From NCBI GenBank assembly GCA_026417195.1, contig JAOADS010000013.1:1-20603 (forward strand): a stretch of 20,603 nucleotides of DNA, read 5' to 3'. The notes under the pieces are model-generated. The model searched no databases and was not told the DNA's origin. It saw only the letters and a program-made list of their open reading frames with translations. The position numbers were made by a program, and so were the translations under genes. Positions 6,591 through 14,728 of this stretch are shown piece after piece (positions within the stretch are counted from its first letter, which is position 1; each line of letters opens with the position of its first letter). The stretch is from Ignavibacteria bacterium. GTDB lineage: Bacteria; Bacteroidota; Ignavibacteria; Tepidaquicellales; OLB5.

Positions 6591-9113
6591 TTAGTATTCA
6601 TATTTGATTTCGGGGCTTTGATCATTATTTTCAAGTTTAATTATGTCAGAAAGATTTTTTTGAATATATTTTAAAACAGAGTTACCTACAAGTTCATCTA
6701 TTACACTTCCTCCGGGAACTGCATAATAGCTGATCTTATACCTTTCTCCGATTTTACATTCCTTTTTTGCATATTCTATTGTATTGTAAAGCCCTCCGAT
6801 CTGGTCAACAAGTTTTTTTCTGAAAGCGTCTGAGCCAAGCCAAACCCTGCCCTGAGCTACTTCTTCAATCTCTTCTTTACTCATCTTTCTTCCTTCGGAA
6901 ATTGCCTCTATGAATTTATCATAATAATAATTTATAATGCCTTGAATAATTTCTATTTCTTTTTCATCAAGTTTTCTTGCTGAAGTACCTATTTCAGAGT
7001 GTTGCCCTCTGCTGAAGGTTTCAACTTTTATTTTCTGATTACTGAGCAGACTGTCTAAATTGAGTCTTGAGGTGAAAACTCCTATACTTCCCGTAATTGT
7101 CAGATCATCTGCGAAAATCTGATCAGCGTTCACAGAAATATAATAGCCTCCGGAAGCAGCCGCACTTCCCATTGATACATAAAATGGTTTTTTATATTTC
7201 TTTTTAAGTCTTATGATAGCAGCATTTATTTCCGCTGAACCAAGAGCAGAGCCTCCTCCTGAGTCAACCCTTAATATAACAGCCTTGACCTTTGAATCAG
7301 AAAATGCGTCTTCAAGTTGCCTCACCACTGTTTCTGAACCCGTTGAACGTCCACCTCCGATAAACGGAATAGGTAATCTTATTGGAGACGGAGCTTCACT
7401 TTCACCAGTTGTAATTGAGCCATAAATTCCTATAACCGCTATTTTATCTGGTTCACTCCAGTTATTGTCCCAGAAATTTTTATTGTATGACTTAACTATC
7501 TCTGAAACGTTTGAGTTTTTTATAGCAATTTCCCGTGCATCATTATACCATCCTAACTTGTCCACAAGACCTAGTTTTAATGCTTCCTCACCCATTAGTG
7601 GCTGTGAGAGTTTTTCTTTTAAATTATCATTAAGCTGAATATTTCTGGAGTTGCTTACCTTTGAAAGCATTTTTTCATATCCTAAATCAAGCATTCTGTT
7701 TATTACTTCCTTTGCTTCCTGTGTTGTCGAATCAAGCAATCCCTGAAATGTCAGCTTATATTTACCTGCATAAAAATTCTGGAGTTCTATTCCGTATTTC
7801 TCAAGGAACTGTTTGTAATTAAATACTTCTACGCTTAATCCATAGAAAAGCATTCCTTCTTCAGGCATTACTACAGAATTGGCCGAACTTGCAAGAAAGT
7901 ACTCTGCAGGTCCTGCATCCTGAGGGAAATAGGCAGTGATGTATTTTCCGGATTTCCTGAATCTCAAAAGCGCGGCTGAAAGCTCTTCAACCGCAGCATT
8001 TATAGGAAGTCTTCCTGTTGACAGAGGATAAATTTTAAGTAACATACCTTTTACTGAAGGATCTGCAGATGCATGATCTATTTCAGCAATAACTTCGTGG
8101 ATACTTTGTCTGCCTTTTCCGAGTAAACCAAAAAATACATCCTCAGTATGATAATCCTGAAGGGTACCGGACAAGGTTATTTCTGTAATTTTCTTTTTTT
8201 CAGGAACGAGGCTTTTCTGTCGTTCAAAAGTCCAGGAGAAACCAAGAAGACTTCCCAAAGAACGATATTTAAGATTTTCGCTGTAATCACCTGAGTATGA
8301 GACTCTTGAAAATGAATTTGTATATCTGATGACTGAATTAGGCAGATTTACTTTCAGCCATCCGTTTATCTGGTTAGTGGATCCGGACTTATTGAGGTAT
8401 TTGTGATTATGGATTGTGTAGTTTGCTCCCAAATACAATCCTTTTGCAAACTGAACGTCAATACCCAGCTTCAATGAATTGTTTTTCAGAATACTTTCAT
8501 CCTGATATGAGTATATACTGAAGTCTGTCAAAAGTGTTAAGAGGTCATTTTTAAGAGGTCTGACTGCAATACCTAAAGTATAGCGTGGTGCCGTACCAAT
8601 ATTATTATTGGGCTGATATTCATTCTGAATTACAACTGATGACGAAATGAAACTGTAAGGTCTGAAGAGAAAACCTAAAGTAGCTGAGAATTTATCTTCA
8701 AATGTATAAGCTGGTTCCGTTATCCTGACGTTTTGCTTTATTATTTTAGCTTCTAAAGAAAGTCCAGAAGAAAAGGTTTTATTACCAAATCCCAAACCAA
8801 GGTTTAACTGATGAAGTGTTAAATTCCTTATCTTTGAGTTTCTGTATGCCAGTCCAAGCGGACCGGAATTTAATGAAACATCTGTTTCACTGAAGTTGAT
8901 TTTTCCTCTGTAGTTCTCAAGAAATCCGGTAAGGGTTAAATTAAGCCTGTGTCCGAGACCTAGAACTGCCGGATTATACCTGAAAGCATGAGAGCCTTCA
9001 TCATAGGCAGAGAACAGATAAATTTCATTTGCTGGGTTGGAAAGATTAACAGACTGACTGAATGAGTTGTAAACGAAAAAGAATGTTATAATTAAAAGGT
9101 AAAATTTTTTCAT
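6591..9113 (-). CDS. sppA: SppA-type (S49) peptidase fused to an N-terminal outer-membrane beta-barrel-like domain
   Basis: An 840-residue protein in three parts. Residues 1-20 are a signal peptide (MKKF start, hydrophobic core, SFSQ end, no lipobox Cys). Residues about 21-300 are a series of amphipathic, Gly/Ser/aromatic-rich strands (LGLGFGNKTF, TLGIAVRPL, GLYLGANYTI) like an outer-membrane porin-type barrel. From about 305 the protein is a double-domain, 67K-type SppA. By alignment with E. coli SppA (K209, S409), K453 in GKYKLTF is the probable general base, and S654 in AASGGYY the nucleophile; the VDSGGG and TGSIGV blocks are present. Ordinary SppA is held by one inner-membrane helix and cleaves remnant signal peptides. 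Here that anchor is replaced by the barrel, so an outer-membrane, periplasm-facing protease is inferred. It lies between the SPOR lipoprotein gene and dnaX on the same strand. Confidence 0.88.
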   Translation of the reverse strand: MKKFYLLIITFFFVYNSFSQSVNLSNPANEIYLFSAYDEGSHAFRYNPAVLGLGHRLNLTLTGFLENYRGKINFSETDVSLNSGPLGLAYRNSKIRNLTLHQLNLGLGFGNKTFSSGLSLEAKIIKQNVRITEPAYTFEDKFSATLGFLFRPYSFISSSVVIQNEYQPNNNIGTAPRYTLGIAVRPLKNDLLTLLTDFSIYSYQDESILKNNSLKLGIDVQFAKGLYLGANYTIHNHKYLNKSGSTNQINGWLKVNLPNSVIRYTNSFSRVSYSGDYSENLKYRSLGSLLGFSWTFERQKSLVPEKKKITEITLSGTLQDYHTEDVFFGLLGKGRQSIHEVIAEIDHASADPSVKGMLLKIYPLSTGRLPINAAVEELSAALLRFRKSGKYITAYFPQDAGPAEYFLASSANSVVMPEEGMLFYGLSVEVFNYKQFLEKYGIELQNFYAGKYKLTFQGLLDSTTQEAKEVINRMLDLGYEKMLSKVSNSRNIQLNDNLKEKLSQPLMGEEALKLGLVDKLGWYNDAREIAIKNSNVSEIVKSYNKNFWDNNWSEPDKIAVIGIYGSITTGESEAPSPIRLPIPFIGGGRSTGSETVVRQLEDAFSDSKVKAVILRVDSGGGSALGSAEINAAIIRLKKKYKKPFYVSMGSAAASGGYYISVNADQIFADDLTITGSIGVFTSRLNLDSLLSNQKIKVETFSRGQHSEIGTSARKLDEKEIEIIQGIINYYYDKFIEAISEGRKMSKEEIEEVAQGRVWLGSDAFRKKLVDQIGGLYNTIEYAKKECKIGERYKISYYAVPGGSVIDELVGNSVLKYIQKNLSDIIKLENNDQSPEIKYEY

Positions 9114-9201
9114 AGAGAGATTTCTTATTAATGTTTTGCTAAAATAAAAATAAAAGACTTAATAAGAAATCCGAGCCATGAACTTTTATAATACAGGTAT
9201 T

Positions 9202-9609
9202 TTAACGGGAAAGTCTCCTGATGAAAGCATCTTTGAAACCTTTGCTCCTGATTCTTTCAAGGTTTCTGTTAGCTTCATCCGTTGTATGAAAGTTACCGTA
9301 TGTTATTCTTGTTATGTTATCGGACTCTCTGTAATTTACACTGCCAAGTATTTGCCGCGACCTTTCATAGAAGTTGTCTGCATTGGTTTTATCACCAAAA
9401 GCACCTAACTGGATTTCATAGACTTCATCAGAGAGTTCATGCTGGAGTGTTATGTTTTCAGATTCGGAATTACTATTTTCCTGAGAAGCCATTGTTTCAT
9501 ACCGTGGCTGGTTATCAGATGGTTCTACTGGTTCTTCAATTATTTCATAGTTAGTAGAATTGCAGGATACTATTATAAGAAATGTGAAAATAAAAGATAA
9601 TATTTTCAT
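9202..9609 (-). CDS. SPOR-domain lipoprotein
   Basis: A 135-residue secreted protein. The N-terminus is a short hydrophobic signal sequence ending in a lipobox with Cys16 (IIVSC), so it should be lipidated and sorted to an envelope membrane. Residues about 18-60 are an acidic, Ser/Asn/Glu-rich linker. Residues about 62-133 match a SPOR fold: VYEIQLGAFGDKTNADNF at the start and a YGNF-TTDEANRNLERIRSKGF block near the end. SPOR domains bind peptidoglycan stripped of stem peptides, typically at division septa. A clear Shine-Dalgarno sequence, GAGGAGAAAG, ends just before the ATG. It precedes sppA by 88 bases on the same strand and diverges from the TPR lipoprotein gene. A role in envelope or division is inferred. 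Confidence 0.85.
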   Translation of the reverse strand: MKILSFIFTFLIIVSCNSTNYEIIEEPVEPSDNQPRYETMASQENSNSESENITLQHELSDEVYEIQLGAFGDKTNADNFYERSRQILGSVNYRESDNITRITYGNFHTTDEANRNLERIRSKGFKDAFIRRLSR

Positions 9610-9742
9610 ACTTTCTCCTCTTTTTAAATATACAATTTGTCTTATGATTATTCCATCACTATAACTGCTAAATTGAAATTTCTAGCTGACTTTGTTTGTT
9701 AAAATCATTGAAAATCCGTTTTTATTAAGCTAACTTTAAAAA

Positions 9743-11908
9743 ATGCATAATAGTTTTTTCGGTAATTTAACGATATCGGTAAGGTATTTGCTACTTTTAT
9801 TTCTCGTAGGGTGTTCGACTTTCAGATATAAAACCTACGATGAAAAGGAAGTTAAAAACAATGAAGATCCGGAGCCGGACTATAACATAACGCTTGATCA
9901 GGATTTTCAGGATTTTACCACTTTTATGTTTTTAGGTAACCGCATTGAAAATTTCAGTACGTACTTCAATACTTACTATAATGCCACTGAAAACTTTGAC
10001 AAAGCCTATGAAGATTATTCCAACAGGGTTCTACTCAAATATAATGAAAGACTGGAATATATACTTGAAAGACCGACTCTTCCTCAGGAGGCAATTGATA
10101 ATTTCAACAAGGCAATTGAAAAAGCTTCAAAGGTAATTCAATATCATAAAAGCAGTGATTTCATGGATAAGTCTGTTCTGCTGGTGGGAAAGTGTTATTT
10201 TTATTTAGGTGATTACCTGAAGGCTGAAAGGAAATTCGGTGAATTCATTTCACGTCTTTCTGCAAGCAAATACATAGATGAAGCTTTACTTTATTTGTCA
10301 AGAACTCAGCTAAGATTAGATAAGACAGAACAGGCTTTAAGCAGGCTTGAGATGCTCACTAAAAACTCAAAGGACAGGCAGGTTGTTTCAGAGAGTTATC
10401 AGTCTATTGCTGAATATTATCTAAGCAGGAAAGATTATGAAAGAGCAGTTAAAAACTTTAAAAAAGCCATTGAGTTTTCAAACGATAAGGAATTTAAGGC
10501 TCAGATGCAGTATCTCACAGCATCAGTAATTGCAAAAACGGATCCGTTAAAGGCATCCCTGGAATTTGAAAAAGTACTTGACTACAGAACTTCCTATGAA
10601 CTTGAATATTTGGCTAAACTTAATATGGCCAGAAATCTGATTCTTTGCGGGAAGTTCGGTGCGTCTTATAATTTACTTGAGGACCTTTCAGTAAAATATA
10701 AAGACAATACAGAGTATCTTGGACAAATTGATTTTCTTAAGGGATTTCGTTTTGAGAAAAAAAATGAGACAGGGAACTTCCTTAAATACTATTCAATGGT
10801 GATGAAAACGTATCCGGGAACAGCTGTGGCTGCTGATGCTTCCTACAGGACTGGTTTATATTATGAATCTCAGGGGAGTTATCTTGATGCTTTCAGATAC
10901 TATAAATATTCAACCGAACAGAACACAAATGGTCAGTTCAGCACGGAGGCATTTAAAAAGAAGAATATTTTCCAGAAATATTTTGAACTTCATTCTGTTC
11001 TCACAGGAGAGAAAATCAATACCGACTATGACGTAAAATTTAAACGTAACACCAGCAAGGACTCTGATAAAAGGCAGGAAATAGAAAATGAAATTAAGGG
11101 CAACGAAGGTGAAGGTAAACCCGGTGGATTAGCAAATAGCAATGACTCTGTAAGGATAGAAAATGAGAAAAAGGCAAAAGCTAAGTTTGAGTTAGCAGAG
11201 CTTTTCCTGTATGAGATAGGGAACTCAGATTCAGCTGAGTATTATCTGAAGGAAGCTTATTCATCTTCTGAAGATTATGATTTCAGGGCAAAGGTACTTT
11301 TCGCTATGGCTGCTTTTTACAGAAGCAGTAATGATCAGATGAAAAGCGATGAAATTTTAACACAGATTATCTCTGAATACCCTCTTTCTGATATTGCAGT
11401 TTCCAGCAAGAAGCTGCTTAATATACCAGTTGAGGAAGAAAATTATGTCTCTGATCCATCCGACAGCCTTTTCTTCATTGCAGAGAAGAGTTTTATAAAT
11501 AAAGATTATGAGAACGCATTGATAGGGTTTTCAAAGATAATTTCTGCATATCCGTATTCCAGAAAACTTGATAAAGCATTTTATGCAGCCGGCTGGATAT
11601 ATGAAAATGTATTTATGAAACCGGATAGTGCGTTCAGATATTACTCCTCGATTCTTGAATTATCTCCTAATTCTGAGTATGCTATGGCAGTTGCCGATAA
11701 AATATCAGCTTACAATTCTTATTATTCGCCTGATACCAATATTTCTGTTCCTGATACCGGTAGAATAAATCCAGAACAGCTTTTAAAAGAACTTGAAGTT
11801 TCACCGGAAGAAAAGCCGGAGTTGATACCGGAAGACGGTTCGGTGCCTAATATACCAGATATCATCAAGGAAGATGAAAAGGAAATTAAAAAGAATCCCA
11901 AAAAATGA
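9743..11908 (+). CDS. TPR-repeat outer-membrane-type lipoprotein
   Basis: A 721-residue lipoprotein: a hydrophobic signal segment at 14-22 and a lipobox ending in Cys24 (FLVGC). Most of the rest is helical with tetratricopeptide-like repeats; clear examples are the SIAEYYLSRKDYERAVKNFKKAIE segment and the SYRTGLYYESQGSYLDAFRYYKYS segment, with more near the C-terminus around ISAYPYSRKLDKAFYAAGWIYE. The repeat spacing recalls BamD and YbgF/CpoB-type proteins, but it is far longer than BamD (about 240 residues) and I cannot assign it to either. Residues about 430-475 are a charged low-complexity insert, and the last ~50 residues are Pro/Glu/Lys-rich. It probably acts as a periplasmic scaffold. 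The stop overlaps the HIT gene start as ATGA, so it heads a tightly packed operon. No Shine-Dalgarno sequence is evident. Confidence 0.8.
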   Translation: MHNSFFGNLTISVRYLLLLFLVGCSTFRYKTYDEKEVKNNEDPEPDYNITLDQDFQDFTTFMFLGNRIENFSTYFNTYYNATENFDKAYEDYSNRVLLKYNERLEYILERPTLPQEAIDNFNKAIEKASKVIQYHKSSDFMDKSVLLVGKCYFYLGDYLKAERKFGEFISRLSASKYIDEALLYLSRTQLRLDKTEQALSRLEMLTKNSKDRQVVSESYQSIAEYYLSRKDYERAVKNFKKAIEFSNDKEFKAQMQYLTASVIAKTDPLKASLEFEKVLDYRTSYELEYLAKLNMARNLILCGKFGASYNLLEDLSVKYKDNTEYLGQIDFLKGFRFEKKNETGNFLKYYSMVMKTYPGTAVAADASYRTGLYYESQGSYLDAFRYYKYSTEQNTNGQFSTEAFKKKNIFQKYFELHSVLTGEKINTDYDVKFKRNTSKDSDKRQEIENEIKGNEGEGKPGGLANSNDSVRIENEKKAKAKFELAELFLYEIGNSDSAEYYLKEAYSSSEDYDFRAKVLFAMAAFYRSSNDQMKSDEILTQIISEYPLSDIAVSSKKLLNIPVEEENYVSDPSDSLFFIAEKSFINKDYENALIGFSKIISAYPYSRKLDKAFYAAGWIYENVFMKPDSAFRYYSSILELSPNSEYAMAVADKISAYNSYYSPDTNISVPDTGRINPEQLLKELEVSPEEKPELIPEDGSVPNIPDIIKEDEKEIKKNPKK

Positions 11909-12249
11909 ATTCAGACTCCTGTATTTTCTGCAAGATAGTAAATAAAGAAATTCCATCGGAAATAGTACATGAAGATGATGAACTTCTGGCTTTCAGGGAC
12001 ATCTCTCCTCAGGCACCGGTTCATTTGCTTATAATTCCCAAACAGCACATAAAGTCAACTGAAGAGATAAATGATTCAAACTGTCATATCGCAGGAAAAA
12101 TCATTTCACTTGCTTCGTCATTGGGCAGAAAGTTAAAACTTAACTCTTACAGACTTGTTTTTAATACAAATGAGTCTGCAGGACAGACGGTTTTTCACCT
12201 TCACTGCCATTTACTTGCCGGAAGACAAATGAATTGGCCACCGGGGTAA
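11905..12249 (+). CDS. HIT-family nucleotide hydrolase (Hint-like)
   Basis: A 114-residue cytoplasmic protein, the usual Hint length. The histidine triad is seen as HLHCH with H98, H100 and H102. The N-terminal C6-x2-C9 pair plus H48 in PKQHIKS matches the zinc-binding subset of the family. The C-terminus ends in MNWPPG, typical of Hint/PKCI proteins. Such enzymes hydrolyse purine nucleoside phosphoramidates such as AMP-lysine; the physiological substrate in bacteria is poorly defined. Its ATG overlaps the TPR lipoprotein stop, and the peptidase gene begins seven bases after its own stop, so the three are probably co-transcribed. Confidence 0.93.
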   Translation: MNSDSCIFCKIVNKEIPSEIVHEDDELLAFRDISPQAPVHLLIIPKQHIKSTEEINDSNCHIAGKIISLASSLGRKLKLNSYRLVFNTNESAGQTVFHLHCHLLAGRQMNWPPG

Positions 12250-12256
12250 TTTATAT

Positions 12257-14149
12257 ATGGTTATAAGGATTCTGGCTAATATTTTACTTTTCTTTATCTC
12301 TTCCCCTGAACTCTATCCCCAGACTTATTCCATACAACAATATCTGAATATAAGGGGTGCCTCTTCTCCCCAATATTCATTTGATGACAAAAAAATATAC
12401 TTTATTCAGTCAGTTACAGGAAGTTCTCAGATCTGGATGTTAAAAGAGCCTGCAGGCTGGCCTTTTCAAATTACTTTTTATTCAGACAGAATAACTGCCT
12501 ATTCGGTGAATCCGAGTAAAGATCTTATATTTTTCAGTAAAGATGAAGGGGGTTCGGAGTACAGTCAATTCTTTCTTGCAAGCGGTGACGGAACTAATGT
12601 GAAAATGCTTACCGGTAATGAGCCCAAGGTTCTTTATGGTTTCGGAAGGTGGAGCGATGACGGTAAATTTTTCACTTACTACTCAAATAAGAGGTCACCT
12701 TATTTTTATGATATTTACATATATGATTTAACCGAGAACTCTCATAAAATGGTTTATTCAAGTGATCATTCCAACTATCCTTCTGTGATTTCGCCAGACG
12801 GGAAGAAAATGATCATTTCAAGGTCTTACAATACCTATGATAACGATCTCTATATACTTGACATTGCCACTGGTGTGTTGAAGCTGTTAACACTTCATGA
12901 TAATCTTAACGAACCTTCAGAATTTTATGCATACTCCTTTTCAAAAAAAGGAGACAAAGTTTTCATTACAACTAATTATAAGAACGACTTTTTCCGTATA
13001 GCCTTGATAGATCTGAATACAGGAAAGATTGATTATCCTGTATATGATTTCCTTTCAGCTTATCAAAACATGGATGTGAGCAGTTTGTTTTTTTCTCCGG
13101 ATAAAAATAAAATGTGTGTGTTAATAAATGACAGAGGATATGACAGACTGTTCGTATATAATCTCAAAGGGAATTTCCTGTATGAAATTCCAGATGAAAT
13201 TCAAAGCTCAAGTATAACAGCACTGAGGTTTTCCAATAATTCGGACAGACTTATAGTTGGAATAAATTCAGCCAAGAATCCATCTGTTCTTTATGAATGG
13301 AATCTTGAAAATAAAACTATGGTTCAGCTTACTTTTCCAAGTCTTGCCGGTATAGATCCGAAAACTTTCCTTGAACCAGAACTGATTACCTTCAAGTCTT
13401 TTGACGGTCTTGAGATACAAGCTTTCTATTATAAACCATACAATGCGGAAAAAGGTAAAAAATTTCCTTGTATCATTTCAATTCACGGTGGACCTGAGTC
13501 ACAGGCTGTTTATGGATTTGATCCAATATTTCAATATTTTCTAAATTCGGGTTACGCTGTTATTGAGCCGAATGTAAGAGGCAGTACCGGCTATGGGAAG
13601 AAGTTTGCAGCTATGGATAATGTCTATTTCAGAGAAAATGCAGTGAAAGATATAGCTTCACTCAGAGATTATTTAGTTGCTACCGGAGAGATAGATGAAA
13701 ATAAAATTGCAGTTATGGGCGCTAGTTATGGAGGTTATATGGTTTTGGCTTGTCTGACATTGTATCCGGAACTGTTCGCAGCTGGAGTTGACATAGTTGG
13801 TATATCAAATTTTGTTACTTTTCTCAGAAACACAGCTGATTACAGAAGGAGTAACAGGGAAAGTGAATACGGAAGCCTTGAGAGGGATTATGATTTCCTT
13901 CAGAGTATTTCTCCTATTAACCGTGTTGAAAATATCAAAGCACCTCTGATGATCATACATGGAAGGAACGATCCACGGGTACCTGTTTCGGAAGCTGAGC
14001 AGATGTATGACGCAGTGATAAAAGGAGGTGGGGTAGCTGAACTTATTATTTACGAAGATGAAGGACATAGCATATCTAAACTGAAAAACCGTTTAGACCT
14101 TTATCCTAAAATTGTAAATTTCCTGGACAGATATGTCAGAAATAAGTAA
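12257..14149 (+). CDS. S9-family (prolyl oligopeptidase-like) serine peptidase, secreted
   Basis: A 630-residue protein. The first ~22 residues are hydrophobic and end in YPQ, suggesting signal peptidase I cleavage and a periplasmic location. Residues about 30-360 hold repeats with SPDGKKMIISRS-type blocks, as in a TolB/WD40-like beta-propeller. Residues about 375-630 are an alpha/beta-hydrolase domain: oxyanion region HGGPES, nucleophile S490 in GASYGGYM, acid D572 in HGRNDPRVP, and H604 in DEGHS. Together these fit acylaminoacyl-peptidase/dipeptidyl-peptidase IV-like S9 enzymes that degrade short peptides. Exact specificity cannot be read from the sequence. It follows the HIT gene by seven bases. 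Confidence 0.92.
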   Translation: MVIRILANILLFFISSPELYPQTYSIQQYLNIRGASSPQYSFDDKKIYFIQSVTGSSQIWMLKEPAGWPFQITFYSDRITAYSVNPSKDLIFFSKDEGGSEYSQFFLASGDGTNVKMLTGNEPKVLYGFGRWSDDGKFFTYYSNKRSPYFYDIYIYDLTENSHKMVYSSDHSNYPSVISPDGKKMIISRSYNTYDNDLYILDIATGVLKLLTLHDNLNEPSEFYAYSFSKKGDKVFITTNYKNDFFRIALIDLNTGKIDYPVYDFLSAYQNMDVSSLFFSPDKNKMCVLINDRGYDRLFVYNLKGNFLYEIPDEIQSSSITALRFSNNSDRLIVGINSAKNPSVLYEWNLENKTMVQLTFPSLAGIDPKTFLEPELITFKSFDGLEIQAFYYKPYNAEKGKKFPCIISIHGGPESQAVYGFDPIFQYFLNSGYAVIEPNVRGSTGYGKKFAAMDNVYFRENAVKDIASLRDYLVATGEIDENKIAVMGASYGGYMVLACLTLYPELFAAGVDIVGISNFVTFLRNTADYRRSNRESEYGSLERDYDFLQSISPINRVENIKAPLMIIHGRNDPRVPVSEAEQMYDAVIKGGGVAELIIYEDEGHSISKLKNRLDLYPKIVNFLDRYVRNK

Positions 14150-14183
14150 GATTATTCATAGTTTTTAATAAATTTAATAATCT
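14149..14183. repeat. Inverted repeat between the S9 peptidase stop and the ferritin gene
   Basis: AGATTATT (14149-14156) and AATAATCT (14176-14183) form a perfect 8-bp inverted repeat separated by 19 AT-rich bases that include a TTTTT. It begins at the last base of the peptidase stop codon and ends 18 bases before the ferritin ATG. It could be a weak processing or termination hairpin, or an operator for the iron-storage gene. It does not match the classical Fur box. AT-rich DNA yields such repeats by chance, so function is uncertain. Confidence 0.35.
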
Positions 14184-14201
14184 AAAATAAGGGAGTAAGA
14201 A

Positions 14202-14711
14202 ATGCTTTCAAAAAAACTTGAAAAGGAACTTAACAATCAGATGAACAATGAGTTCTTTGCTGAATATGAATATCTTTCAATGGCAGCTTATTTTCATTCG
14301 ATAAACCTGGATGGTATAGCTAATTATTTTCACGTGCAGGCGCAGGAGGAACATTTTCATGCTATGAAAATTTTCCATTTCATTCTTGATAAAGGGGGAA
14401 AGGTTCAGCTGCAGCAAATAGCACAGCCGGATATTGATTTCAAATCACCACTTGATGTTTTTGAGAAAGCTCTGGAACATGAGAAGAAAGTGACGAAGTC
14501 TATAAACAAACTAATGGATGAAGCTATAAAGGAAAATGATCACGCTGTTAATTCTTTTCTGAGGTGGTATGTGGACGAGCAGGTGGAAGAAGAAGCTCTG
14601 GCAGGAAAATCTCTCGGAAAAATGAAACTTATAAACGGACAGGGCGAAGGGCTGCTGATCCTTGATCAGGAATTTTCTCAAAGAACTTTTACAGTTCCAA
14701 AGGAAAACTAG
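14202..14711 (+). CDS. ftn: Ferritin (non-haem, iron storage)
   Basis: A 169-residue four-helix ferritin, normal length for bacterial FtnA. The ferroxidase centre residues fall at the same numbers as in E. coli FtnA: E17, Y24, E50, H53, E94 and Q127, with E126, E129 and E130 of the third site also present. It should oxidise Fe(II) and store it as a ferric mineral inside a 24-subunit cytoplasmic shell. Methionine/haem-site features of bacterioferritin are not evident. GGGAG lies about eight bases before the ATG, a good ribosome binding site in a window where many are weak. A perfect inverted repeat lies just upstream. Adenine deaminase follows after 17 bases. Confidence 0.95.
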   Translation: MLSKKLEKELNNQMNNEFFAEYEYLSMAAYFHSINLDGIANYFHVQAQEEHFHAMKIFHFILDKGGKVQLQQIAQPDIDFKSPLDVFEKALEHEKKVTKSINKLMDEAIKENDHAVNSFLRWYVDEQVEEEALAGKSLGKMKLINGQGEGLLILDQEFSQRTFTVPKEN

Positions 14712-14728
14712 TAAATTAAACTAAGATC

